Positions 27,629-37,765 are shown, counted from the first letter of the stretch. The stretch: DNA of 64,000 bases from Alkalinema sp. FACHB-956 (GCF_014697025.1 NZ_JACJRC010000016.1:62001-126000); one strand, 5' to 3'. Notes: a model not told the origin generated them from the sequence alone. Numbers and translations are program-made.

Positions 27629-28159
27629 ATGCACTTCTTAAATAAGACTTCTCTCATTTTCTATGCCAGTGCAATTACATTGGTGGTTAGTCTATTTATG
27701 ATTGTGACGCGGTATGGGGAAGCCAATTTAAAAGCTGAGAAGAAAATTGCGGGTAAATATACGATCGCGACGAGTTCTAGCAAGACTTTAAACGGTCAAG
27801 TGCTGGAGTTAGATCAGTCCGGGATTTACCTCAATGGTGGCCTGTATGCTGCAACGATCGCCCAAGACGATCGCCAAATGCCCAAGGTGTATAGTCTCAG
27901 TGGTTCCAAACAAGGTGCCCGCTGGGTTCTGTCTGGGACAACCGCTGCTGCTGCTTGTGCCTCGGGGGACAGTGCGTCGGACGTTCGTCAGCAGCAGGGG
28001 CAGATTGCAACCACCCTGACGTTAACGATCGAAGCGGCCCCGTCGCCAACGATCGTTCAAGGCCAACTGACCTGTCCAACGCCAACTCCATCGGTCAGTT
28101 TTACGGCCCAAAAACAACCAGAAATCACTAAGGGTGAAGTGTCCGGTAAAGGTCATTAG
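27629..28159 (+). CDS. Hypothetical single-pass membrane/periplasmic protein, coupled to the antiporter
   Basis: A 176-residue protein. Residues about 8-28 form a hydrophobic anchor (LIFYASAITLVVSLFMIVT). The rest is a beta-rich soluble region with a C-terminal Thr/Pro-rich tail. The start ATG lies one base after the antiporter stop (TAAAATG), indicating translational coupling and possibly an accessory subunit. Two cysteines (CASG near 110 and CPTP near 151) could form a disulfide outside the cytoplasm. No family recognised. Confidence 0.7.
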   Translation: MHFLNKTSLIFYASAITLVVSLFMIVTRYGEANLKAEKKIAGKYTIATSSSKTLNGQVLELDQSGIYLNGGLYAATIAQDDRQMPKVYSLSGSKQGARWVLSGTTAAAACASGDSASDVRQQQGQIATTLTLTIEAAPSPTIVQGQLTCPTPTPSVSFTAQKQPEITKGEVSGKGH

Positions 28160-28285
28160 TTTTGAAATCTAGTCTTTAATCCAGCCTTCACTTTGCTCTA
28201 ATCTAGACGGTGTCTAATCCAGACTTTGCTCTAATCTAAAAGGTTGAGTTGAATTGGAAGTTGAATTGGAAAAGGATGCGATCGC

Positions 28286-28720
28286 GTGTTGCAGCGTAAA
28301 TTAAAAATCGTGGCGGTCGGTAAAGTCAAATACCGTTGGATTGAGACCGGGATTCAGGAATATCTCAAACGCTTACCGGGGTTAAATATCACTGAAATTA
28401 AAGACTCGAATCAACGCACGACGTTAACTGAAATTCAGCCCTATTTGAAAGCCCAAGATCAGTTAATTGTGCTGACTGAACGGGGGAAGTTGCTAGATTC
28501 GATCGCTTTCTCCCAGTTCATCCAACAGCAAACATTCGATCGATCGTTAGTCTTTGTAATTGGCTCCTCCGATGGCATTACCCCAGAGCTAGAAAAATCT
28601 GCCGATCACACCCTTGCCCTTTCTCCCATGACCTTTACCCACGACATGGCTCGGTTATTACTCATTGAGCAAATTTATCGCGCCATTTCGATCGCGACCA
28701 ACGGCAACTATCACAAGTAA
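28286..28720 (+). CDS. rlmH: 23S rRNA (pseudouridine1915-N3)-methyltransferase
   Basis: A 144-residue SPOUT-fold enzyme that methylates pseudouridine 1915 in helix 69 of 23S rRNA. It starts GTG 28286 (TTG 28289 is also possible). Signatures: LKIVAVGKVKYRWIETGIQEY at the N-terminus, LVFVIGSSDGI near 91-101, and the knot end THDMARLLLIEQIYRAISI ending NGNYHK. Complete and slightly shorter than the 155-residue E. coli protein. Confidence 0.95.
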   Translation: MLQRKLKIVAVGKVKYRWIETGIQEYLKRLPGLNITEIKDSNQRTTLTEIQPYLKAQDQLIVLTERGKLLDSIAFSQFIQQQTFDRSLVFVIGSSDGITPELEKSADHTLALSPMTFTHDMARLLLIEQIYRAISIATNGNYHK

Positions 28721-28791
28721 CGGCTTGCCTATGGGGAAGGGGGCACTGCATCGATCGCCCCCCAAATACACCATTCACTGGCTCCCAAACC

Positions 28792-28821
28792 AAAAAAGGG
28801 TGAGTTGTATAACCCACCCTT
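28792..28821 (-). terminator. Terminator downstream of dnaK (minus strand)
   Basis: AAGGGTG (28796-28802) pairs with CACCCTT (28815-28821), extended by inner GTT/AAC. On the minus strand the stem is followed by T6. It lies about 95 bases past the dnaK stop and faces rlmH, so it may serve both genes. Confidence 0.85.
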
Positions 28822-28916
28822 ATCTGATACCTAGATTGACGATTTCGCCGATCGGGCTAGATGAGATTGTCTAAACCCGTCGCGATCGCCAGCTATCGCC
28901 TTACTGCGACATGACT

Positions 28917-30824
28917 CTACTTAGATTCGGTGAAATCCGCGTCAATCACATCATCGCCACTGGGGGCAGAACCGCCGCCACCCGGAGCCTCACCACCCGC
29001 AGCCCCAGCGTCACCGCCCGCTTGCTGGTAGATATTGGAACTCACTTGGTACAGCGCTTGCTCCAGTTCGTTCTTCTTCGCTTGAATGGAGTCGAAGTTT
29101 TCCGCTTGGATGGCATCCCGCAGTTCCTTGACCAGCCCTTCGATCTTGGACTTGTCCGCCGCAGGGACTTTATCCCCCAGATCGCTCATTTGCTTCTCAG
29201 CTTGGTAAGCCAGCGAATCTGCTTGGTTCTTCAGGTCGATGCGATCGCGCTTCTCTTTGTCCGCCGAGGCATTTTGTTCGGCATCGCGCACCATCTTCTC
29301 CACTTCGGTCTTATCCAGAGTGGACGCACCCGTGATGCTGATGGTTTGTTCCTTCCCTGTGCCCTTATCCTTCGCCGTCACGCTGAGGATCCCGTTCGCG
29401 TCGATGTCAAAGGTAACTTCGATTTGGGGCACACCTCGGGGTGCGGGAGGAATGCCATCCAACCGGAAGGTTCCCAAGCTCTTGTTGTCGTTGGCCATTT
29501 CCCGTTCCCCTTGCAGGACGTGGATTTCCACGTTGGATTGGCCATCTACAGCAGTGGAGAAGACTTCCGACTTCTTGGTGGGAATGGTGGTGTTGCGTGA
29601 AATGATTTTGGTCATAACGCCACCCAGGGTTTCCACACCCAGGGACAGGGGTGTCACATCCAGCAGCAGCAATCCTTCAGTGCCCGCTTCACCGGACAGC
29701 ACGCCCCCTTGAATAGCCGCACCCATGGCGACGACTTCATCCGGGTTCACGCTTTCGTTGGGTTCTTTGCCCAGAACCGTCTTCACCAGTTGCTTCACCG
29801 CAGGGATCCGGATGGAACCGCCCACGAGGACGACTTCATCAATCCGATCCTTCGTTAACTTGGCGTCGGATAGTGCTTTTTCCACGGGAATGCGGCAGCG
29901 ATCGATGAGATCCGCACACAGTTCCTCAAACTTGCCACGGGTCAGGGTCAGTTCCAAGTGCTTGGGGCCGTCCTGGGTCGCAGTGATGAAGGGCAGGTTG
30001 ATGTCCGCTTGGGTAACGCTGGACAGCTCAATCTTGGCCTTTTCTGCGGCTTCCGTCAGCCGTTGCAGGGCTTGCTTGTCCTTACGCAGGTCAATACCTT
30101 CTGCCTTTTGGAACTCAGCGGCCATGTAGTCCACGATCTTCTTGTCGAAGTCGTCACCCCCCAGGTGGGAATCCCCAGAGGTGGCCATCACTTCAAACAC
30201 ACCGTCGCCAATTTCCAGGATGGAAACGTCGAAGGTACCGCCGCCCAAGTCAAAGACCAAGATGATTTCGTTGGCTTTCTTATCCAGACCGTAGGCGAGG
30301 GATGCAGCGGTCGGTTCGTTGATGATCCGCAGCACATCGAGACCCGCGATCTTACCGGCGTCCTTGGTGGCTTGGCGCTGGGAGTCGTTGAAGTAAGCCG
30401 GAACGGTGATCACCGCTTGGGTCACTTCTTGGCCCAGGTACTTGCTAGCGTCTTCCTTGAGCTTGCGCAGGACTTGGGCCGAAATTTCTTCCGGTGCAAA
30501 CTGCTTGCCTTGGGAGGGGCAGTCTAGCCGAACGTTCCCACCGTTGTTCAGCACTTTGTAGGGAACTTCAGTGGTTTCGTTGGTGACTTCATCGTAACGA
30601 CGACCAATGAAACGCTTGACCGAATAGAACGTATTTTCAGGATTCATCACGGCTTGGCGCTTGGCAATTTGGCCCACCAAGCGATCGCCATTTTTAGCAA
30701 AACCCACTACCGAGGGGGTGGTGCGAAAACCCTCTGCGTTCGCAATTACGGTGGGCTTGCCACCTTCCATCACAGCGACGCAAGAGTTTGTAGTACCTAA
30801 GTCAATTCCAACTACTTTTCCCAT
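28917..30824 (-). CDS. dnaK: Molecular chaperone DnaK (Hsp70)
   Basis: A 635-residue Hsp70. The ATPase domain has [47 protein letters not shown] and [14 protein letters not shown]. The substrate-binding domain has [23 protein letters not shown]. The C-terminus is a Gly/Ala-rich tail ending [11 protein letters not shown]. Length and tail fit the DnaK2 type, the essential cytosolic form of cyanobacteria. It is upstream of no dnaJ here and is preceded by hsp20 on the same strand at 276 bases, giving a heat-shock gene pair. No CIRCE element was found. Confidence 0.97.
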   Translation of the reverse strand: MGKVVGIDLGTTNSCVAVMEGGKPTVIANAEGFRTTPSVVGFAKNGDRLVGQIAKRQAVMNPENTFYSVKRFIGRRYDEVTNETTEVPYKVLNNGGNVRLDCPSQGKQFAPEEISAQVLRKLKEDASKYLGQEVTQAVITVPAYFNDSQRQATKDAGKIAGLDVLRIINEPTAASLAYGLDKKANEIILVFDLGGGTFDVSILEIGDGVFEVMATSGDSHLGGDDFDKKIVDYMAAEFQKAEGIDLRKDKQALQRLTEAAEKAKIELSSVTQADINLPFITATQDGPKHLELTLTRGKFEELCADLIDRCRIPVEKALSDAKLTKDRIDEVVLVGGSIRIPAVKQLVKTVLGKEPNESVNPDEVVAMGAAIQGGVLSGEAGTEGLLLLDVTPLSLGVETLGGVMTKIISRNTTIPTKKSEVFSTAVDGQSNVEIHVLQGEREMANDNKSLGTFRLDGIPPAPRGVPQIEVTFDIDANGILSVTAKDKGTGKEQTISITGASTLDKTEVEKMVRDAEQNASADKEKRDRIDLKNQADSLAYQAEKQMSDLGDKVPAADKSKIEGLVKELRDAIQAENFDSIQAKKNELEQALYQVSSNIYQQAGGDAGAAGGEAPGGGGSAPSGDDVIDADFTESK

Positions 30825-31100
30825 AGGGCTAAGTTCGACTCCAATTGAAAACTGTCCGTTACGTTGATTAGGGGGTTAAGAAACCTATCTGGGGTGCGTC
30901 GCGTGGGAAGATTCGCACCAGGGCTGCCCTGCACTGTCGAAAGAATTCGAAGTACTCCGGGCAATGTATCCCCTCACCCTAATATGGTGGGCGGGTTGGG
31001 GGATTTGATGAAGGGGTATTTACCGAACCTGACCGAGGGCGGTTCCGAGGAGAGCGCCGGGACGGTTGGCAGAATAATTGCCCCATCCCGGCGGCGGTCG

Positions 31101-31595
31101 TTAGCCTTCAGTGCGGTCAGCCACTGGCGTTTCTGTGGGCGCAGTACCGATCGCGACTTTGACGACTTTGTGCCGATCGGCGGTCAATTTGGGCAGGGTC
31201 AGGGTCAGCACCCCATGGATAAAGTCTGCCTTGGCCTGTTCGTTATCCACTTCCACGGGCAAGGGAATCACCCGATGGAAACTGCCATAGCGAAATTCCG
31301 ATCGATAGATTTGCTGGCCTTCAGATGGTTCTTCGCTTTGATATTCGCCCTTAATGGCAACGGCATCCCGAGTGACTTGAATATCCAGATCCTTGCCTTC
31401 AATGCCTGGAATTTCTGCCTTCAGAATCACTTCCGTATCCGTCGCTTTTAGTTCGATCGCCGGAACCCGCACCGCCCGATTGACGGTCGTCATCAGACCT
31501 TCCCGGCTGAGAGGGGCCATTTCGTCAAAGAGTTGATCCAGTTGACGACGAACGGTTTCCAGTTCTTGCCAGGGTTGCCAACGCATTAAAGACAT
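31101..31595 (-). CDS. Small heat-shock protein, Hsp20/alpha-crystallin family
   Basis: A 164-residue protein. The frame is open upstream to 31670, but ATG 31595 has the perfect ribosome-binding site GGAGGTAA seven bases before it and starts at the conserved MSLMRWQPWQELE. The alpha-crystallin domain covers about 48-140 (VPAIELKATDTEVILKAEIPG to GVLTLTLPKL). Members are ATP-independent holdases; the Synechocystis homologue HspA (Hsp17) protects thylakoid membranes. Its 5' leader may fold over the ribosome-binding site (see 31603-31613). Confidence 0.94.
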   Translation of the reverse strand: MSLMRWQPWQELETVRRQLDQLFDEMAPLSREGLMTTVNRAVRVPAIELKATDTEVILKAEIPGIEGKDLDIQVTRDAVAIKGEYQSEEPSEGQQIYRSEFRYGSFHRVIPLPVEVDNEQAKADFIHGVLTLTLPKLTADRHKVVKVAIGTAPTETPVADRTEG

Positions 31596-31602
31596 GGTGT
31601 TA

Positions 31603-31613
31603 CCTCCAGAAGG
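31603..31613 (-). promoter_or_regulatory. Hairpin covering the hsp20 Shine-Dalgarno sequence (possible RNA thermometer)
   Basis: On the minus strand CCTTCTGGAGG folds so that GAGG of the ribosome-binding site pairs with CCTT (one T-G pair). A CTCC upstream in the leader (near 31645-31650) can also pair with GGAG. A similar short occluding hairpin is known for Synechocystis hsp17 mRNA. Confidence 0.4.
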
Positions 31614-31679
31614 ATTTTGAATAGACCGTTGAATATAGCGAGGAGAGACCAATCGATACATCACACGCACCTTGAAAGA

Positions 31680-32335
31680 GAGAGTAGATTAAGCAGGCAT
31701 TGCAGCCATGTTTTGATTACAACGATTTCGATCAACGCCGCTGCGCCCAGAACCATGACACAACTACAAATTTGGATGGAAATTTAAGTTGGTGGGCGCT
31801 TCGTTGTTGATGTAACTAATCTAAACGACATCGCTGATAGGAGTATTGAGGACAACCGTAATGATTATGGTGGAAGTTGCCGAATCATGTCACAAACGTA
31901 AATTCTAAAGAGGTCGTAACAACCGAAATAGCAAGGGTGTCAACCGAACTCTAGACACATTTTAGAGGGGTTCTCTCTTCGGTTTTTCTAGGCCGTTATC
32001 TGGACTCTGGAACCTGGACTCTGGAACTCTGATACGGACACCCTATGCCAAGGCTGATGCCAATCATTGAGGGATTTGAATGAGATATCGAGATGAGGTC
32101 TTGAGATGAGGGCTCAGCCTGACTGAAGTGCGTGCGTTCAAGTGCGTTCAGTAACACTGAAGAAAAAAGATTGAGTTCGATCGAGGCAGGAATTTCGAGG
32201 ATCATAACGATTGTGACTAATTTGTGTGACTAATTTGCCTTGGGAGTGCGCCGAATTTCTCCGCTCGCTGTAGACTGGTAGCTAAAATTGCTAATCACTG
32301 ATTGCAGGCTTGTCACGATCGAGGAGATTCCAAAC
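31680..32335. other. Divergent spacer between hsp20 and a small membrane protein
   Basis: About 650 bases with no supported gene. A 14-bp direct duplication, ctggactctggaac, occurs at 32000-32013 and 32014-32027. A 69-codon frame at 31996-32205 has no recognisable features. Confidence 0.45.
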
Positions 32336-32641
32336 ATGATGGTTGATGTGGTGCAAACCTTAACCCATTACAGTGCTGATCTGGCGACCCTAGATCTTTC
32401 ACATTTCAATCCTTCTCACTTCACCATCTCCCACCTAGGGGACAGCATTCAATCCCTGCACCTGCATCTACCCGCCCTACCCGATGACTGGACGGGGGTG
32501 GCCCAGCAGTTCAAGGAACCCGACTTTGCAGGCGATGTCGGCAAAGCTTGGGGTCGCTTTGTCAAAACAGGTCAGGTCTGGGCGTTCTTGATTGGAATAA
32601 TCTTTGGTTACTTGATTAAAACCTTCACGAGTTTTGGTTAA
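32336..32641 (+). CDS. Small C-terminally anchored membrane protein (101 aa), unknown function
   Basis: ATG 32336 follows GAGGAG at a normal distance, so it is chosen over the frame opening at 32288. The product has a His-rich N-terminal half (HFNPSHFTISHL, LHLHLP) and one C-terminal membrane helix (VWAFLIGIIFGYLIKTF). No domain recognised. The layout suggests a tail-anchored protein of the plasma or thylakoid membrane. Confidence 0.65.
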   Translation: MMVDVVQTLTHYSADLATLDLSHFNPSHFTISHLGDSIQSLHLHLPALPDDWTGVAQQFKEPDFAGDVGKAWGRFVKTGQVWAFLIGIIFGYLIKTFTSFG

Positions 32642-32831
32642 GTCTGGAAGAGGTTGGGGTCGGAGTCAGGGCCAACTGGGTGAGCGTTGAAAGTGCAAAG
32701 CAAAGTCAGAGAGTGGAGAAAATCCGGTCCTTTTCTCGCTCTCTTTTTGGGTTTCCCTCGCCTCAGTATCTTGCCCCGTGGCCCCTCTTTTCGGGATAAT
32801 CAACGGCTGTTGTTAGCCCAGCCTTCCCACC

Positions 32832-34259
32832 GTGCAGTCAAATTCTCCTGACCAGTCTTCTGCTAGTTCTGCTAGTTCTGCTTCGCAAACTTGGAGTCAG
32901 CGATTTGAGGGAACCCTTCATCCCGCGATCGTGCGATTTAATGCCAGCATCGGTTTTGATATTGAACTGATTGAATACGATCTGACCGGATCCCAAGCCC
33001 ATGCCAAAATGCTGGCGAAACAAGGCATTATCTCCGCTGAGGAAGCTGAGCAACTGGTGCAGGGGCTGGAACAAATTCGCCAGGAATACCGCGCTGGCCA
33101 GTTTCAACCGGGGATCGAAGACGAAGACGTGCACTTTGCAGTGGAACGGCGGCTGACAGCCCTGGTAGGCGATGTCGGGAAAAAGCTCCACACCGCCCGA
33201 TCGCGCAATGACCAAGTGGGGACAGACACCCGTCTCTATCTGCGGGATCAAATCCAACAAATTCAGCAGCAACTTGCGACCTATCAACGGGCTCTCCTGT
33301 CCCATGCGGAACAGCATGTCGAAACTCTGATCCCCGGCTATACCCATCTGCAACGGGCACAGCCCATTAGTCTGGCGCACCACCTGCTGGCTTACATTGA
33401 CATGGCCGATCGCGATCGCCAACGGCTAGAGGACGTGCTCAAGCGGGTGAACCTCTGTCCGTTGGGGGCCGGAGCCTTGGCGGGGACAACCTTTCCCATC
33501 GATCGCCACTACAGCGCAGAATTACTGGGTTTTGCGGGCGTCTATAGCAATAGTTTGGATGCCGTCAGCGATCGGGATTTTGTGGTGGAGTTTCTCGCCG
33601 CTGCCAGCTTAATCATGGCCCACCTCAGCCGCCTTTCAGAAGAAGTGATTTTCTGGGCCTCCCAGGAATTTGGCTTCATTAGCCTCACCGATGCCTGCGC
33701 CACGGGATCCAGCATCATGCCCCAAAAGAAAAACCCCGATGTGCCCGAACTGGTGCGGGGAAAAACGGGGCGGGTGTTTGGTCACTTGCAAGCCATGTTA
33801 GTGGTGATTAAGGGATTACCCCTGGCCTATAACAAGGATTTTCAAGAGGACAAAGAAGGCTTGTTCGATGCGGTGAAAACCGTACAGGCTTGTCTGGAAG
33901 CGATGACCATTTTGTTTGAGGAAGGCTTAGTGTTTAAACCCCAGCGCTTAGCCGCTGCCGTGGCAGAAGATTTTTCCAACGCAACGGATGTGGCCGATTA
34001 TCTGGCTACTAAAGGGGTGCCTTTCCGGGAAGCCTATAACCTGGTGGGGAAAGTCGTACGAACCTGTCTTGGAGCGAATAAATTGCTCAAAGATCTAACC
34101 TTGGCGGAATGGCAGGAACTGCACCCCGCGTTTGAAATGGATATCTATGACGCGATCGCGCCTCAACAGGTCGTCGCCGCCCGCAATAGCTTTGGTGGAA
34201 CGGGATTTGAACAGGTGCGCCAAGCACTTTCTACGGTGCAACAACGGCTAAACCCCTAG
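32832..34259 (+). CDS. argH: Argininosuccinate lyase
   Basis: A 475-residue fumarase/aspartase superfamily enzyme, the last step of arginine synthesis. It starts at GTG. The first 20 residues are a Ser/Ala-rich extension from a DNA repeat (tctgctagt units). Motifs: [32 protein letters not shown] with a catalytic His, and the superfamily signature [19 protein letters not shown]. Complete. The stop codon sits inside a tandem repeat (34248-34310). Confidence 0.97.
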   Translation: MQSNSPDQSSASSASSASQTWSQRFEGTLHPAIVRFNASIGFDIELIEYDLTGSQAHAKMLAKQGIISAEEAEQLVQGLEQIRQEYRAGQFQPGIEDEDVHFAVERRLTALVGDVGKKLHTARSRNDQVGTDTRLYLRDQIQQIQQQLATYQRALLSHAEQHVETLIPGYTHLQRAQPISLAHHLLAYIDMADRDRQRLEDVLKRVNLCPLGAGALAGTTFPIDRHYSAELLGFAGVYSNSLDAVSDRDFVVEFLAAASLIMAHLSRLSEEVIFWASQEFGFISLTDACATGSSIMPQKKNPDVPELVRGKTGRVFGHLQAMLVVIKGLPLAYNKDFQEDKEGLFDAVKTVQACLEAMTILFEEGLVFKPQRLAAAVAEDFSNATDVADYLATKGVPFREAYNLVGKVVRTCLGANKLLKDLTLAEWQELHPAFEMDIYDAIAPQQVVAARNSFGGTGFEQVRQALSTVQQRLNP

Positions 34260-34310
34260 CTCTAAACCCCTAGCTCTATACACCCCTAGTCTATAAACCC
34301 CTAGGTCTAA
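34248..34310 (+). repeat. 14-16 bp tandem repeat duplicating the argH stop codon
   Basis: ctaaacccctagct occurs at 34248-34261 and again at 34262-34275, then twice more in altered form (ctatacacccctagt, ctataaacccctaggt). The first copy encodes the last residues and TAG stop of argH. Confidence 0.85.
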
Positions 34311-34413
34311 CGGTAGGGCTGTCGAATTTTTTCCTGTTGAGGGCAATCTAGTAGTAGCTATCGACTAGAAAGTCAGGCCTTACAAGTTCTTTCGCTGACG
34401 TGGGACTGCCCCT

Positions 34414-35565
34414 ATGTTTAAAGTTGTCGTCGCACACAGTAATGATCCAGATTCTTCCAGTGCGATTCAGGAAGTGATTGACCAATGTCTTGGGGATCTA
34501 GACGGGGTTCAACCCCAAGCGGGACTTTTGCTGGCAGCCCTTGACTTTGACTATGCCCTCCTCCTCGCCCGTCTGCATGAAACCTTTCCCAATCTGCAAT
34601 TGATCGGGGGGACGACCGATGGCGAAATGTCGTCGGTGCTGGGATTTGAAGAAGATTCCATCACGCTGATGCTATTTTGTTCCGATACGGTACAAATTCG
34701 GGCTGGGGTGGGCCTGGGGGTTTCCCAGGATGTGGCGGCAGCGACCCAGGCGGCAGTGGATCAAGCTGGGGGCGATCGACCGTTCGATCCCAAACTCTGT
34801 ATTACGGTGCCGGATGGCTTGACGGTCAGTGGCGTGGCGGCGATCGCAGGACTCAAGCAAGCCCTAGGGCCAGAGGTGGCGATCGTCGGCGGTACGTCGG
34901 GTGACCAGTGGAACTTTCGTCAAACCTATCAGTTCTTTGGCGATCAGGTGCTCAGCGATGCGATCGTGATCTTGCTGTTCTCCGGCGATCTCAAGTTTTC
35001 CCATGGGGTGGCTAGTGGTTGGTACCCCATGAGCCGCAAAGCTGTGGTAACTAAGGCCAAGGGCGCACTGGTCTACGAAATCGATCATCGGCCTGCCGTT
35101 GAGTTTTATGACCATTATTTAAACGGCTTAACCGTATCGGGGGAATATCCGCTAGCGGTGTTTGACCAAGCGAGTGATGAATTTTATCTGCGGGCTTCCA
35201 ATGCCTGGGATCGGGAGCAAGGCACGATTCTGTTCATGGGGGATGTGCCAGAAGGAGCCACGGTGCAAATTACCCATACTACCTGTGACGACATTATTGC
35301 CGCCACCAAAACCTCGATCGAAAAAGCCCGGAGCCACTATCCCGGTGAACAGCCTGCCGCCATTTTTCTCTTTTCCTGTGCAGCCCGACGACGTTTATTG
35401 GGAACAAGAACTTGCGAAGAATATGAGTTAGGGCAACAATCGATCGGAGAAGACATACCGACGATCGGCTTTTATACCTACGGTGAAATTAGTCCTCTCG
35501 CACCGGGGGGAGAAGCTTTCTATCACCAAGAAACCTTAGTAACATTGCTACTGGGTGTGGAGTGA
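34414..35565 (+). CDS. FIST N/C domain sensory protein
   Basis: A 383-residue soluble protein. The FIST N-terminal domain (about 1-190) has LQLIGGTTDGEMSSVLGF and VAIVGGTSGDQWNF. The FIST C domain (about 210-375) has YPLAVFD, GTILFMGDVPEGATVQITHT and FLFSCAARRRLLG. FIST domains are thought to sense small ligands such as amino acids and usually occur with signal-transduction proteins. Here the histidine kinase gene follows by six bases, so the two proteins probably act as a sensor and kinase pair. Confidence 0.9.
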   Translation: MFKVVVAHSNDPDSSSAIQEVIDQCLGDLDGVQPQAGLLLAALDFDYALLLARLHETFPNLQLIGGTTDGEMSSVLGFEEDSITLMLFCSDTVQIRAGVGLGVSQDVAAATQAAVDQAGGDRPFDPKLCITVPDGLTVSGVAAIAGLKQALGPEVAIVGGTSGDQWNFRQTYQFFGDQVLSDAIVILLFSGDLKFSHGVASGWYPMSRKAVVTKAKGALVYEIDHRPAVEFYDHYLNGLTVSGEYPLAVFDQASDEFYLRASNAWDREQGTILFMGDVPEGATVQITHTTCDDIIAATKTSIEKARSHYPGEQPAAIFLFSCAARRRLLGTRTCEEYELGQQSIGEDIPTIGFYTYGEISPLAPGGEAFYHQETLVTLLLGVE

Positions 35566-35571
35566 TTAGCA

Positions 35572-36783
35572 GTGAATGATTCTGAGGCGGCGCAACGAAT
35601 TCAAGAGTTGGAGAAAGCGAACCGAATTCTTCAAAAAAAACTCGATCGGGCTCAACAAGGTCGCTTGCAGGTGGAGGAAAGTCGTCGGCGTGCAGAAGCC
35701 GTTTTAAGTACGACGATCAAGGAACTGCGGGAATCCCAAAATATGTTGGAGGAACGCAGTCAAGCCCTCGAACAGGCACTTCACGATCTGCAAGGGATGC
35801 AAACTCGAATGCTGATGACCGAAAAAATGTCAGCATTAGGCGTGCTGGTAGCGGGCGTTGCCCATGAAATTAATAATCCAGTCAGCTTTATTTACGGCAA
35901 TCTGGATTATGCCAACCAGTATGCGCAGGATCTCCTGCGTCTAGTGGATTTGTATCAAAAACACTATCCTGATCCGAAGTCTGAAATCCAAGATTTGATC
36001 GAATCGATCGATCTGGAATTCATGAAGTCCGATGTGCCCAATGTGATGAATTCCATGAAAATGGGGGCAGAGCGGATTAAAGAAATCGTCCTGTCGCTGC
36101 GGACGTTTTCTCGGATGGATGAATCGGAAGTGAAGGCGGTTAACCTCCATGAGGGCCTAGATAGCACGCTGACGATTTTGGAACATCGTCTGAAACCTCA
36201 GCCCCATCGTCCAAGAATTGAGGTGATGCGGCAGTATGGTGAAATTCCAGAAATCGAATGCTATGCGGGGCAGCTCAATCAGGTGTTTATGAACATCATC
36301 AGCAATGCGATCGATGCCCTGGAAGAGTACTTTGTGGAGATTAAGAATAGCCCAAGCCATTGTCCATCGCCCCCCCTGATCTTGACGATTAAGACAGAAT
36401 TGCTAGAAGCAAATCAGCAGGTACAAATTTGTTTTCAAGATAATGGCCCGGGCATTCCGCCGGAAGTGATTCCGCAGTTGTTCGATCCCTTTTTTACAAC
36501 GAAGCCCGTGGGCAAAGGTACGGGACTGGGCTTATCGATCAGTTATCAGATTGTGACTGAAAAACACAATGGTCGGTTGGAATGTTTGTCTAAGTTAGGA
36601 CAGGGAACGGAATTTATCATTTCTATTCCTGCGCGGCAATCTTTGATCCAGGAACCTGCTTTCAGTACACAAACGGCTGAGAGTTTAGAGACGGCTGAAC
36701 TCATCAGTTCAGAATTGTTGGATCAATCAGACCTGGTTAATCCAACAGTGGATCAGGTTGAACTGGAGCAGCTATCCCACTAA
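35572..36783 (+). CDS. Sensor histidine kinase with N-terminal coiled coil
   Basis: A 403-residue cytoplasmic kinase starting at GTG. Residues about 5-80 are a continuous coiled coil (RIQELEKANRILQKKLDRAQ). The HisKA region carries phospho-acceptor His98 in VAGVAHEINNPVSF. The HATPase domain has an N-box NIISNAIDALE, G1 DNGPGIPPEVIPQLFDPFFTTK and G2 GKGTGLGLSIS. There is no membrane segment and no PAS or GAF sensor, consistent with the upstream FIST protein providing sensing. The last 50 residues are an acidic, Ser/Thr/Glu-rich tail. No response regulator is adjacent. Confidence 0.93.
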   Translation: MNDSEAAQRIQELEKANRILQKKLDRAQQGRLQVEESRRRAEAVLSTTIKELRESQNMLEERSQALEQALHDLQGMQTRMLMTEKMSALGVLVAGVAHEINNPVSFIYGNLDYANQYAQDLLRLVDLYQKHYPDPKSEIQDLIESIDLEFMKSDVPNVMNSMKMGAERIKEIVLSLRTFSRMDESEVKAVNLHEGLDSTLTILEHRLKPQPHRPRIEVMRQYGEIPEIECYAGQLNQVFMNIISNAIDALEEYFVEIKNSPSHCPSPPLILTIKTELLEANQQVQICFQDNGPGIPPEVIPQLFDPFFTTKPVGKGTGLGLSISYQIVTEKHNGRLECLSKLGQGTEFIISIPARQSLIQEPAFSTQTAESLETAELISSELLDQSDLVNPTVDQVELEQLSH

Positions 36784-36835
36784 GGCAGAAGCTTGTGCCG
36801 ACTGTCCCTGGGGCCAGACTGGCCTAGGCGGACAA

Positions 36836-37765
36836 TTAGGCCAATCGTTCTGTTAATAATTGATAAAATCCGTCACTGTCGATCGTTTCTACTACATTCA
36901 CATTCACTGCTTTGCCCGCAACGCCATACCAATCCACGATCGTCCGGCCTAAACTCTCCGCACTCTGGGTTTCAATTTCGACAAAACAGGGCCGAGCCGT
37001 GAACAAATCGGGTCGCAGCAGATAGGCAATCACACAGGGATCGTGCAGGGGCGCTCCGGCAAAGCCGTATTGTCCCATGTCGTGGCTGCTGTACTGGGTC
37101 AGCAAGGTGGCGACGGTGGAGCCGATCGGATCGCCAAGCTCGCGAATTTTGCTCACCCGTTCTGGCGTAGCGATCGCCTGGTGGGTGACATCGAGGCTGA
37201 TTAAGGTCAGATTGAGTCCCGCAGTCAAAACCACCGCAGCCGCATGGGGATCGGTGTAGATATTAAATTCCGCCGATGGGGTCACGTTGCCATGGGTAAT
37301 GGCTCCTCCCATCATAACTACCTCACGAATCTGGGGGATAATTCTGGGCTCCTTAATCAAGGCGATCGCGAGATTGGTTAAGGGGCCAAGGGTGGCGATC
37401 GTGATGGGTTCTGGGGCGGCCAGCAAGGTGGCGATCAGGAAATCTACGCCGTGCTGTTCTTGCAGGGGGATTTGGGGTTCTGGCAGCGTAATTTGGCCCA
37501 GTCCGGTCGCACCGTGGACATATTCCGCCGTTTCCAGCGTCGATCTCAGCATCGCCCGAGGACAACCGGCAAAAATGGGAATTTGGCGCATACCTGCTAA
37601 TTCGCAGATTTTCCGGGCATTGGTCTGGGTGTGCTGCAAGGGCACATTGCCTGCAACGGTCGTAATTCCCAGGATTTGCAATTCCGGCGAGGCGAATGCT
37701 AGCAGAAGTGCGATCGCATCATCGACGCCTGGATCACAATCAATGATCAACGGTTGTGGCACCAT
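36836..37765 (-). CDS. Nucleoside hydrolase (IU-NH family)
   Basis: A 309-residue enzyme that hydrolyses ribonucleosides to ribose and base. The N-terminal Ca2+-binding motif IIDCDPGVDDAIAL is intact. Further on are ITTVAGNVPLQHTQTNA, IATLGPLTNLAIAL, VMMGGAI and AEFNIYTDPHAA. The active-site His region is GAPLHDPCVIAYLL. Pyrimidine or purine preference cannot be read from the sequence. It is convergent with the histidine kinase and divergent from pyrR, so a salvage role fits. Confidence 0.93.
   Translation of the reverse strand: MVPQPLIIDCDPGVDDAIALLLAFASPELQILGITTVAGNVPLQHTQTNARKICELAGMRQIPIFAGCPRAMLRSTLETAEYVHGATGLGQITLPEPQIPLQEQHGVDFLIATLLAAPEPITIATLGPLTNLAIALIKEPRIIPQIREVVMMGGAITHGNVTPSAEFNIYTDPHAAAVVLTAGLNLTLISLDVTHQAIATPERVSKIRELGDPIGSTVATLLTQYSSHDMGQYGFAGAPLHDPCVIAYLLRPDLFTARPCFVEIETQSAESLGRTIVDWYGVAGKAVNVNVVETIDSDGFYQLLTERLA

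Noticed and set aside
28911-30527. Several 130-230 codon plus-strand ORFs over dnaK
   Set aside because: All are antisense shadows of the conserved dnaK frame.
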